DNA of 13,895 nucleotides from an uncultured Bacillus sp. (lineage in GTDB: Bacteria; Bacillota; Bacilli; Bacillales; Cytobacillaceae), in assembly GCA_937902115.1 (NCBI GenBank), contig CALGSR010000081.1, forward strand, positions 1-13,895, written 5' to 3'. Numbering within the stretch: position 1 is the first letter of the stretch; each line of letters opens with the position of its first letter. The notes beneath the pieces were generated by a model. The model made no database searches. It saw only the letters and a program-made list of their open reading frames with translations, and had not been told where the DNA came from. Made by a program: the position numbers and the translations under genes. Of this stretch, positions 1 through 6,478 are shown piece after piece.

Positions 1-2394
1 TATAGTACTAATAATTGCGTACATAGCTTGATATGATACTAAAAATACCAGTAATTTATCCAGAACTTTAACAGCCTCACTAATACCATCGGATTCAATA
101 GATGAGATAAGTTTCAAGGCCCCCGCCATTATAAGTAAACCACTAGCCATCCCCATAAGGTTTAGACTGGATTTAACCATCTCAGTACCTTTTAAGAGTT
201 TTGTAGTTCCGACATTTATCATTTGGAATGCACCATAGGCTCCGATGAATATACCAATCGCCCAGGCCAATCCTTTTAAACCAGTTTTCAACTGTTCCCA
301 TGGAACTTGCGATAGCACATATAGACTGCCCGCCAGTAAACTAAATGAAACGGCCATATCTTTGATCTTCAATTGACTACCGAATAGTTTTTTTGAGAAC
401 TTAGTCACAAAACCACTCGCTGCATTTGTGATCTTAGTCATTGCACCAAGCATTTGTGTTAATTGATTAATGAATAGTAATATGATTCCACCAGTTGCAA
501 TTGCAGTGATCTTTCCGAAGTCTAATGTCTTTAACACCTCGCCAAAGTCACCTATACCCCCAGTCGCCTTATCAACTATGAAATCGATAAAGTCCTTGAG
601 GATACCAAGGAACCCTGATATAATACCCCTATTTTTCTCACCAAATTTTGATTCTATGAAAGTGGATAACTTTTTCAAAGCATTAATGAAACCATCAAAT
701 GCGACATTCGATACCATTTTGATTGTTTGGACGATACCACCAAACATCTTACTAATCGCCTTACCAATGTATTCTATTGGCTTTTCCGCAGATAGTAATC
801 CGTCGACAAAGTCGAGTAAGAATGAAATGACGCCACTTAATACATTCCGAACGAAGGCCATTGAAGTCCTGAGGGTTTTCATCCCAGCCTCGAAGATACC
901 AGATCGTTTTATTAATTGGGTTATGACAAATAAGAAGTCCCCGACGTTCGCGGTAAGTTCTAAGAAAGTACCATTAAAAGGAACTATAATTCTAACAACT
1001 TCGAAGAACGCTTCCCCTAAAAACTTAACGACCGTCCAACCTAAGTCTAGAACTGAGAATAAACCCCGAAAGGTTCTCTGAATTCGATCAGCTGTTTGGT
1101 CGGAAATTATTAAGTTACTCGTAAAGTTCTTAAGCGAACCGATCATATCGGCCCATTGTTTGGCTGTCTTTGGTGGGAATATTGAATCAAAGGCCCTAGA
1201 TATTGATTGTAGTGGTTTTAGTATTGCTATGGCGGTATTCTTTAATGTTTGGAAGATGTCGGAGATACCACCAAGCTCTTTAATATCTTGCAATAGCTCA
1301 TTTCGACTTTCTGCACCCGATGCAAACGTTTGCCATAGGATTTCAGTTAGTGCGGAGAAGTTAGCTTTAGCTTCGTTCAAGGTTCCGAATATGATTTCAT
1401 AGGTTTGTAGCCACCCGGAAGAAACTGCGTCCTTGGTTGCCTCTATGGAGTCGTGGAATGACTTAGACTCTTGGGCTGCCTTAAAAGCCGCATTACCTAT
1501 TGTATCGAGTATATCGGCATATTTATCAGCATGCTCATCCATGTAATCCATAGCTTGCATAGCTGTGTCAAAACCCATTTCCTCTTGAACTTCTTGTACC
1601 TTCTCGGAATACTCACCATACTGTTCAAGTGTTTTTAATAACACATCATTGGTGAACCATTTCTCTCGAAGATTTGTATCGAAGTTCTGAATTGTAACTT
1701 GACCTTTTTTGATTGCCCCAGTGGCCTCTGCAACACCTATCGCAATTTGCTTAAACATTACGGTGTTCATGTTCTGATTCATAATCGATCGCCAGTTCAT
1801 AGTATCGACATAACCCATACTAATCGCTTGTGAAAGGTTAAACATTGCGATAGACGCGGCTTGAGTGTTCTTACCAGAATGGGCCGCCCATGTGGCAATA
1901 CCCTTCATCGCTCTCTCGGAAGTATGTAGATCTACTCCGGCAGATATAAACTTTGCCATATTACCAGCCATGTCTGAGAAACTATAGCTGGTTTCATCCG
2001 AGAACCACATTAGTTTTTGCATTGACTTCTCAACTTCTTCAAAGTCATATCCTGCAGATACCATTGTTTGAACCGCTTCGATCTTTTGTTGATATTTACT
2101 TAGTCCCGCGGTTAATTGATCAACACTAAGGCTTTTGACTAAATTAGTGCCGGCATTAACAGCCATTTCACCAATACGCCTTAATGCCCCGATACCGATT
2201 TGTTCCATCATTGAGAAGGACCGTGAAATCGATCCTATGGAATCCTCTAAACCGTTAAAACTTTTACCGGTTCCAGTATTTTTTAATGCGTTTGAGAATT
2301 CCTTTAATGAATTCTTTGATTCTAAAATACCTTTCTCAAACTTGTGATTCTCGAAAGACATTTCAACAATTCTTTGATCGATTTTATTGCTCAT
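1..2394 (-). CDS. Tape measure protein, N-terminal 798 codons (runs off left edge)
   Basis: Reading the minus strand from the ATG at 2394, the frame stays open for 798 codons to base 1, so the 3' end lies outside the window. The product sets tail length and fills the tail tube. A diagnostic block of the Bacillota tape-measure N-terminal family lies at about residues 90-210: 'VDQLTAGLSKY', then 'VQTM', 'LMWFSDETSYSFSDM', 'AAHSGKN' and 'MNWRSIMNQNM'. From about residue 630 to the edge there are several hydrophobic stretches (near 631-641, 681-697, 708-724, 748-762 and 778-795), the typical membrane-spanning-like core of tape measures that is implicated in DNA passage. The ATG overlaps the previous gene's stop (ATGA), and AAGGAGG lies 10 bases upstream, so the start is secure. 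It follows the chaperone genes, as expected for this gene. Family assignment is firm; total length is unknown. Confidence 0.95.
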   Translation of the reverse strand, partial: MSNKIDQRIVEMSFENHKFEKGILESKNSLKEFSNALKNTGTGKSFNGLEDSIGSISRSFSMMEQIGIGALRRIGEMAVNAGTNLVKSLSVDQLTAGLSKYQQKIEAVQTMVSAGYDFEEVEKSMQKLMWFSDETSYSFSDMAGNMAKFISAGVDLHTSERAMKGIATWAAHSGKNTQAASIAMFNLSQAISMGYVDTMNWRSIMNQNMNTVMFKQIAIGVAEATGAIKKGQVTIQNFDTNLREKWFTNDVLLKTLEQYGEYSEKVQEVQEEMGFDTAMQAMDYMDEHADKYADILDTIGNAAFKAAQESKSFHDSIEATKDAVSSGWLQTYEIIFGTLNEAKANFSALTEILWQTFASGAESRNELLQDIKELGGISDIFQTLKNTAIAILKPLQSISRAFDSIFPPKTAKQWADMIGSLKNFTSNLIISDQTADRIQRTFRGLFSVLDLGWTVVKFLGEAFFEVVRIIVPFNGTFLELTANVGDFLFVITQLIKRSGIFEAGMKTLRTSMAFVRNVLSGVISFLLDFVDGLLSAEKPIEYIGKAISKMFGGIVQTIKMVSNVAFDGFINALKKLSTFIESKFGEKNRGIISGFLGILKDFIDFIVDKATGGIGDFGEVLKTLDFGKITAIATGGIILLFINQLTQMLGAMTKITNAASGFVTKFSKKLFGSQLKIKDMAVSFSLLAGSLYVLSQVPWEQLKTGLKGLAWAIGIFIGAYGAFQMINVGTTKLLKGTEMVKSSLNLMGMASGLLIMAGALKLISSIESDGISEAVKVLDKLLVFLVSYQAMYAIISTI

Positions 2395-2762
2395 AACTTC
2401 TGCACCTCCTTCCAACATTCTTGGGCGATCGCCTCAAAAATTGGACGTAACGCGGGATTGATATAATCAATGCCCTCAACGTAGACCCCAGATTTTGTAC
2501 CATGCCCATATTGTATAAGGAGTGCAACGGAATAACCATTTTGTATATTTGAGTTATTAAAGCCAATTCCCCAGTTCTCTATAGTGTATGACCAGCTGTT
2601 GGCAGTTAGACCACTATCTTTCGGAGTTGCCGCCCTAAGTGCTTCGACACCTTGTGCTCCATATCTCTCGAACGCGGTTCTAAGCCTACGACTGAGATTT
2701 TTGCTGTTATCGAAGAATTGTTCGGCATTTCTAAAAGAACCCTTTTGAGTCATTTTAATCAT
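2391..2762 (-). CDS. HK97 gp10-like phage protein (head-tail/tail completion family)
   Basis: 123 residues. The centre carries the family hallmarks: 'TPKDSGLTANSW' (residues ~45-56; the usual form is TPVDTG-T-SW), then 'YSVALLIQYGHGT' and 'YINPALRPIFE' near the C-terminus. Members of the HK97 gp10 family are small neck or tail-completion proteins that help join the tail to the head connector. AGGAG lies about 10 bases upstream of the ATG. Its stop overlaps the start of the tape measure gene by four bases, so the two are probably translationally coupled. The position is notable: many gp10-like genes lie before the major tail protein, whereas this one lies after the chaperones. Family assignment is good; the precise joint it occupies is inferred. 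Confidence 0.82.
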   Translation of the reverse strand: MIKMTQKGSFRNAEQFFDNSKNLSRRLRTAFERYGAQGVEALRAATPKDSGLTANSWSYTIENWGIGFNNSNIQNGYSVALLIQYGHGTKSGVYVEGIDYINPALRPIFEAIAQECWKEVQKL

Positions 2763-2783
2763 GCTTCTATTCTCCTCTATTTA

Positions 2784-3221
2784 TTATAAACAGTTAATCT
2801 TCTTTTGGTACTCTTGATGTAGTTTGTCATATTCTTCATTGGAAACAATCTGCCAAGTCTTTTTTCTTTCCCACCAAATTTCCTCTTCACCATTTCCGTG
2901 AAGCGTCTTATATGCATCATGTATTTTTGTTTGTACTGAGCATTCGTCATCTGTCCAAGCGGAAAGATCTCTATTATCTTTAAAGGATTGGTATAAAGTA
3001 TTTCGCAACATCGCTAAAAGTGCATTATTTTGATCTGTTTGGAGACTTCCTAAATTTTTCAGCTCTTCCTGAATGTTTTTAACGTGACCTGGTAATTGTT
3101 TCAACGAATTGAATTCCTGGTCAACCTTAGAAAACCTTTTAAGTATTCCAAGTTTCTCTAACACTGTTACGATTGTGATTATCCCAGCACAAATACTAAT
3201 TATCGTCTGCCATAATTCCAT
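2784..3221 (-). CDS. Small phage membrane protein, holin-like topology, unassigned function
   Basis: 145 residues. An N-terminal hydrophobic helix (about residues 3-24, rich in I, V and A) is followed by a polar, probably helical stalk (about 30-65) and a C-terminal domain. That domain contains 'NALLAMLRNTLYQSF', 'IHDAYKTLHGNGEEE' and 'WERKKTWQIV'. This pattern (a short membrane anchor, then LL-x-L-x-R-x-x-x-x-Q, then Y-K-x-x-H-x-x-GNG) recalls small phage proteins often labelled holin or hypothetical. A one-helix holin or a membrane-anchored tail accessory protein are both possible. The Shine-Dalgarno GAGGTGA overlaps the upstream gene's TGA, so it is tightly coupled to the zinc/SH3 gene. 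It sits among tail genes rather than beside an endolysin, which weakens the holin reading. Function is not established. Confidence 0.7.
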   Translation of the reverse strand: MELWQTIISICAGIITIVTVLEKLGILKRFSKVDQEFNSLKQLPGHVKNIQEELKNLGSLQTDQNNALLAMLRNTLYQSFKDNRDLSAWTDDECSVQTKIHDAYKTLHGNGEEEIWWERKKTWQIVSNEEYDKLHQEYQKKINCL

Positions 3222-3225
3222 CTAG

Positions 3226-3477
3226 TCACCTCATCTTTTTCACGAAATCAAGGGATACCCATCCCGCACCACTCTTAAGTCTTCCCCATTTTGAAGCACC
3301 TGGACCGTCCGACTCTTCAACAATCGTGTGCACCTCATTTCGATGTATCACACCATTGACTGGATGATTCATTCCCTGATATTCATCTTTTCCTTTGGTA
3401 TCGGTTAGACATTGTTCACAGGTGTCTTGCTCTTCAACACCTGGTATGAAATCTTTTGTACATAGAGAACATCTCAT
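3226..3477 (-). CDS. Mini-protein with zinc-ribbon N-terminus and SH3-like C-terminus
   Basis: 83 residues. Two CxxC knuckles (Cys3/Cys6 and Cys19/Cys22) are spaced as in a zinc ribbon. The C-terminal part from about residue 48 reads 'VHTIVEES', then 'WGRLKSGAGWVSLDFVKK', closely matching the end of bacterial SH3 (SH3b/SH3_3-like) domains found at the C-termini of amidases and cell-wall-binding proteins. The N-terminal half of an SH3 fold would have to come from the short stretch at residues ~30-48. The ATG at 3477 has AAGGGGGT seven bases upstream, overlapping the end of the preceding gene, and the stop lies inside the next gene's ribosome-binding site. Seen directly: the cysteines and the SH3-like strand pattern. 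Inferred: zinc binding. Role unknown; a tail accessory, wall-binding or lysis-linked part are options. Confidence 0.68.
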   Translation of the reverse strand: MRCSLCTKDFIPGVEEQDTCEQCLTDTKGKDEYQGMNHPVNGVIHRNEVHTIVEESDGPGASKWGRLKSGAGWVSLDFVKKMR

Positions 3478-3482
3478 ACTTG

Positions 3483-4028
3483 TTACCCCCTTGAGTTGTA
3501 TTTTGCCCGACGGGCTGCATTTTGTGCAGCATAATATGCCGACGTTTCTTTTTTAGTCATTTTTTGTTTTGGGCTACTATTTAAATCGCATACACGTATC
3601 AAAGTTAATAGTCGATTTAGATGCCACTTCTGACACTCGATCGGAATATTATTTTCAAACATTCTACTATAAATAACTTCAGCTGTTATTACTTCTCTTT
3701 TCATCTTCTTTTGCTTTTGGTTTTTTGAGAATACGGTCGCTGTCATTGGGTCATCAATATACACTTTAATCTCCAATACATTGTCTACCGATAGCGCTTT
3801 GAGAATATCTTCGTTAGGTGTATTACCTATTATCATACAGCGAATATAGTCTAATTCCTGCTCCGCTGTTTTTTCGACATCGCTAAGATATGGTATATGC
3901 CATTTCGACTCCCATTTCGCTAATGATATTAAGGAATGCTCGAGTGTTAGCGTACAAGGTTGAGTAGTAACGAATCTGTTCTGTTGTTGATTATAAAATT
4001 CCTTTGCTTCGATAATAATCTCAAGCAT
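3483..4028 (-). CDS. Second tail assembly chaperone-like protein
   Basis: 181 residues. The C-terminal third has the recognisable block 'WHLNRLLTLIRVC' followed by 'KQKMTKKE' and an Ala/Arg-rich tail 'YAAQNAARRAKY', seen in Bacillota siphophage proteins encoded just after the tail tube chaperone. The N-terminal part contains 'LTLEHSLISLAKWESKWHIP' and a stretch on making cuts in acidic loops ('EQELDYIRCMI'). By position (major tail protein, chaperone 1, this gene, then tape measure) it corresponds to the T product of the lambda G/GT system, helping tube subunits assemble around the tape measure. Its own ATG lies 10 bases after the previous stop with AGGGGG about six bases upstream, so it is most simply translated separately. 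Function is inferred from family and position. Confidence 0.78.
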   Translation of the reverse strand: MLEIIIEAKEFYNQQQNRFVTTQPCTLTLEHSLISLAKWESKWHIPYLSDVEKTAEQELDYIRCMIIGNTPNEDILKALSVDNVLEIKVYIDDPMTATVFSKNQKQKKMKREVITAEVIYSRMFENNIPIECQKWHLNRLLTLIRVCDLNSSPKQKMTKKETSAYYAAQNAARRAKYNSRG

Positions 4029-4038
4029 TCTTAGCCCC

Positions 4039-4503
4039 CTATTGTTCAGGTATTTGATTTAGTGTTGTTACATTGTTTATAGGTGCCGAGCCACTTTGTT
4101 TGGCCTGCTCATTGAACTTCTTCAATGCTTCCCCTCTTATCTCCTTTGGAATTAAACCTAAAAAGAATTCTTTGGATGCATTTTCGTCATATGCTAATTC
4201 ATAGAACAAAGCACTAAACGCCTCTGTTTTACTAAACCTTATAGATTTATCTTCGTCCTTCTCAAACGTACCGGTTTCTGGATCTCTTTCGCCGTATGCT
4301 CTTAGAATAATTTTCTTAAGTAAATCGATCGTCTTCTTAGCGTTGTTTGTCTCGACCGCATGCTCAAGGTTTTCAATTAAGCCGCCCTTTGTATATGTTT
4401 CTAACTCCAACCATTCAAATTTGTTAAGATGGAAATATAATGTATCCGTTCTGACATTGTCATCATAATCATTATATGTAACCATTTTTTTTAACATATT
4501 CAT
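4039..4503 (-). CDS. Tail assembly chaperone (lambda gpG-like position)
   Basis: 154 residues, acidic and helical, without membrane segments. The sequence contains 'YFHLNKFEWLELE' near the N-terminus, 'IDLLKKIILRAYGERD' in the middle, then 'FSKTEAFSALFYELAYDENASKEFF' followed by 'GLIP'. The arrangement 'F.L...E...LE' / 'GE...DG..F.K' / 'F..T.AF..L...L..D...A..F' is typical of tail assembly chaperones in Bacillota siphophages. It lies directly after the major tail protein and its terminator. Two ATGs compete: the one at 4503 is only about three bases after GGGAG, while the third codon (ATG at 4497) has about nine bases of spacing and may be the true start. It probably keeps tube subunits competent for polymerisation around the tape measure. 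Confidence 0.82.
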   Translation of the reverse strand: MNMLKKMVTYNDYDDNVRTDTLYFHLNKFEWLELETYTKGGLIENLEHAVETNNAKKTIDLLKKIILRAYGERDPETGTFEKDEDKSIRFSKTEAFSALFYELAYDENASKEFFLGLIPKEIRGEALKKFNEQAKQSGSAPINNVTTLNQIPEQ

Positions 4504-4530
4504 TTTCTCCCTATTAAGATTTTTAAGATT

Positions 4531-4563
4531 AAAAAAAGGCTTAAGAATCCCTTAAGCCTTTTT
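4531..4563 (-). terminator. Intrinsic terminator after the major tail protein gene
   Basis: A perfect 13-base-pair stem (4533-4545 with 4551-4563, arms reading GGCTTAAG plus A/T pairs) closes a 5-base loop. On the minus strand it ends in seven T residues. It stands between the stop of the major tail protein and the start of the chaperone, the only gap in the window with room for one. It is nearly symmetric and could act in both directions. It likely reduces read-through so that the tube protein mRNA is made in excess of chaperone and tape measure mRNA. Confidence 0.88.
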
Positions 4564-4582
4564 AATATTATTTTATATTATA

Positions 4583-5548
4583 TTACTCTACTACTGTTGT
4601 AAAGCTCTTTGTTACAGGTGCTAAAGCCTGGCCATAGATATCTACTACGCCTGCTACAACAACTGTATACTTTGTGTTCAAGGACAGATCAACATTTGGA
4701 TTAATTGTTAAGATCTTACCAGTAGCATCAAATGTATGTGATGCAGCAATTAAGACTCCTTCTGCTGAAAGAACAGATATAGTTTCATCTAATATTTTAT
4801 TATTAAATGTTAATATTATATTTGCGCCAACGGCAATGTTAACGCCGGAATCTTCTGGTACTATAGTCGATAAAGTTATAGCTTCTATTGCAGCACCTTC
4901 AAATATAGCGGCAACCTCATCCGGCATTAAAAGTCTTGGAGCAGTTATATCTGTGCCATATAATGTGTCCAATAATGTCTTAAGTTTTGCAGCATCCTCA
5001 ACTGCAATTTTTGTGCTGTCAATGATTAGGTGAGATGTTGGTTTTCCACCAGTAACAGCTACCTTTGTAGTTGTGAAGTCGAAGCTAAGTTCTTCAAGTT
5101 CTGGGGATTCATTCATCGTAGTATGATCCCTAGTAGTAACCCCTGCCAATGCATTATATACAAGATGGATTTTGAAGCCATGATCCACACCATTCGTATC
5201 GTTGACAATTTTGGTCCTATAAGAAAGACCAAATATTGTATGAGCCTGTTGTCCTACAGTAACGCCAGGAGCCAACTCATTTTCACCAATTGCAGCCTTG
5301 AATTCATCTGGATACATATAACAGCCAATCGTTCCAGCAAATTCCTCTTCGGACATTATTTCAATATATTTCTGATTGTCCGCATAGAATGGATTTGGTT
5401 CCCCTCCAGTCGGAGCCTCATTAACTGAAGTTAATCCGTTCCATGGAACACCCGTCTCATATGCACTACCTTTAAATGGAAATAGTACACCTTGGTCAAC
5501 ACCAGTTTCACCAAGTCTTTCTCCTAATTGATCCCAAACTATTTTCAT
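4583..5548 (-). CDS. Major tail (tube) protein with C-terminal Ig-like domain
   Basis: 321 residues from the ATG at 5548, which is preceded by AGGAGAAGGAGAG about five bases upstream; an upstream in-frame start at 5572 lies inside this purine-rich site and is less likely. Residues ~1-215 look like the tube domain of Bacillota siphophage major tail proteins: 'PWNGLTSVNEAPTGGEPNPF', 'YADNQKY' and 'GCYMYPDEF', a 'GLSYRT' strand, 'HLVYNALA' and 'SFDFTT'. Residues ~222-321 form a beta-sandwich domain of the bacterial Ig-like SbsA/Big_5 type ('GVNIAVGANIILTFNN', 'LNTKYTVVVAG', a final 'SFTT'). Hundreds of copies would form the tail tube with Ig domains decorating the outside. Followed by a strong terminator, in keeping with high expression. 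Confidence 0.9.
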   Translation of the reverse strand: MKIVWDQLGERLGETGVDQGVLFPFKGSAYETGVPWNGLTSVNEAPTGGEPNPFYADNQKYIEIMSEEEFAGTIGCYMYPDEFKAAIGENELAPGVTVGQQAHTIFGLSYRTKIVNDTNGVDHGFKIHLVYNALAGVTTRDHTTMNESPELEELSFDFTTTKVAVTGGKPTSHLIIDSTKIAVEDAAKLKTLLDTLYGTDITAPRLLMPDEVAAIFEGAAIEAITLSTIVPEDSGVNIAVGANIILTFNNKILDETISVLSAEGVLIAASHTFDATGKILTINPNVDLSLNTKYTVVVAGVVDIYGQALAPVTKSFTTVVE

Positions 5549-5584
5549 ATCTTCTCTCCTTCTCCTAATCAAATTTTATTATTA

Positions 5585-5809
5585 TTATTGCCCTACAGCA
5601 AATTCTAATTTTTTCCAATCATCTGCTGGAGTGGCCGATCCAACGGCTACTGCCATATAAGCAGCTGGCGTAGCTGTATCGATATGAATTTGCCCTAAGA
5701 ACTTTGCATTAATTGCTGGTGCCGCTACTCCATTAATTGGCGTAAGAGCGTCCAAAACTCTCATTGCTCTAGATCCATAATCGGGGTAAGTTATTTTTTG
5801 ATTTGACAT
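5585..5809 (-). CDS. Small phage protein of unknown function (74 aa)
   Basis: 74 residues, beginning 'MSNQKITYPDYGSRAMRVL' and containing 'AKFLGQIHIDTAT', 'AYMAVAVG' and 'DDWKKLEF'. The 'LGQ-x-(Y/H)-ID...Y-x-AV...DW' pattern resembles short beta-strand segments found in phage fibre or decoration proteins, where it forms trimeric contacts; that is only a resemblance. AAAGGAG stands six bases before the ATG. It lies between the tail terminator and major tail protein genes, so it could be a decoration or collar protein, but nothing in the sequence settles this. It is real by virtue of its ribosome-binding site and tight spacing on both sides. Confidence 0.72.
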   Translation of the reverse strand: MSNQKITYPDYGSRAMRVLDALTPINGVAAPAINAKFLGQIHIDTATPAAYMAVAVGSATPADDWKKLEFAVGQ

Positions 5810-5822
5810 AGTGTTCTCCTTT

Positions 5823-6131
5823 CTAATAAAAAAGTGAATAGATAGTATGATTTAGACCATCTATTGCGAGGTTATTTAAAAAACCACAGTACTGCATTTT
5901 TGATACTTTGTCTGGAATTAATGAATCGGGGTCTGCGTCAATTACAGTTATCATGTATCTTTTCATACCATAATACTTAATATCATCCGCATAAAATGGA
6001 TCCTCTGCATCTCTTTTATATATAATGCATGGATAGTTTAAACGTATAGAACTTGGTGGTTGAAAATATACATGATTGGACCCTAAGATTTCTATTAACT
6101 TATTATGGAGACTTAGTCGGTCTTTCGCCAT
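5823..6131 (-). CDS. Tail terminator-like protein
   Basis: 102 residues from the ATG at 6131. A TTG five codons upstream (6146) is a weaker option because GGGGGAA, seven bases before the ATG, fits the ATG better. Visible blocks are 'LHNKLIEILGSNHVYFQPP', 'YPCIIYKRDAEDPFYADD', 'KRYMITVIDADPDSLIPDKV' and 'GLNHTIYSLFY'. This matches the small proteins of Bacillota siphophages encoded between the head-closure and major tail protein genes. They are regarded as tail terminators: the ring that caps the finished tube and binds the head connector. The start overlaps the end of the head-closure gene by 29 bases. The role comes from family resemblance and gene order. Confidence 0.78.
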   Translation of the reverse strand: MAKDRLSLHNKLIEILGSNHVYFQPPSSIRLNYPCIIYKRDAEDPFYADDIKYYGMKRYMITVIDADPDSLIPDKVSKMQYCGFLNNLAIDGLNHTIYSLFY

Positions 6132-6438
6132 TGTAAATTCCCCCAATCTGTAATATAATTCTAGGCCTATTGATACTGATGGATTGAATTTTCCAAGTCA
6201 CATCATTCCAAACAATATATTTAATATTTCCAATATTTTGATAGACATATGGGTCTGCGATAATTGAAATTGAGTTATCGAGGTTTAAGTTATCATTAAC
6301 CTGTTCAGATTGTTGCCATCTACGCTGGTCTAAAACAACATCACCCCGATAATTCTTTTCGACAATTCTATCCGTCCAAACGCCTGGGGCCGTCTCCTCT
6401 TGGAGAGCATAGCCTATTGCACCATAAAATTTAGCCAT
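6103..6438 (-). CDS. Head closure / head-tail stopper-like protein
   Basis: 111 residues, starting 'MAKFYGAIGYALQEETAPGV' and including 'RGDVVLDQRRW', 'VNDNLNLDNSISIIADPYVY', 'IKYIVWNDVTWKI' and 'RIILQIGGIYNG'. This is a recognisable Bacillota phage family found directly after the capsid gene and before the tail terminator; its beta-rich layout fits an adaptor or stopper that closes the portal after packaging. An excellent AAGGAGGT lies eight bases before the ATG. It overlaps the next gene. It is the only closure-like protein on this side of the capsid gene; the gp6-like adaptor candidate is upstream of the terminase. Role inferred from family and position. Confidence 0.78.
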   Translation of the reverse strand: MAKFYGAIGYALQEETAPGVWTDRIVEKNYRGDVVLDQRRWQQSEQVNDNLNLDNSISIIADPYVYQNIGNIKYIVWNDVTWKIQSISINRPRIILQIGGIYNGERPTKSP

Positions 6439-6478
6439 AATAGGCTACCTCCTTCCATTTTGAATTAATGAGTTCGAA

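Noticed and set aside
470..1081. Plus-strand open frame of about 200 codons
   Set aside because: It lies wholly opposite the tape measure gene, has no good ribosome-binding site, and its composition is that of a complement shadow (rich in Pro, Ser, Asn and Lys without domain pattern).
4039..4050. Possible +1 programmed frameshift at CAA-TAG-G joining the two chaperones
   Set aside because: The overlap of the two open frames is only a few bases, there is no classical slippery heptamer or clear stimulatory structure, and the second gene has its own good start. Kept as a testable alternative only.
4577..4582. TATAAT on the minus strand as a promoter -10 element
   Set aside because: It lies upstream of the terminator, so its transcript would end at once, and no -35 element was recognised; the area is simply AT-rich.
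4674..5428. Two overlapping plus-strand open frames opposite the major tail protein
   Set aside because: Shadows of a clear minus-strand gene; no Shine-Dalgarno site and no protein family features.
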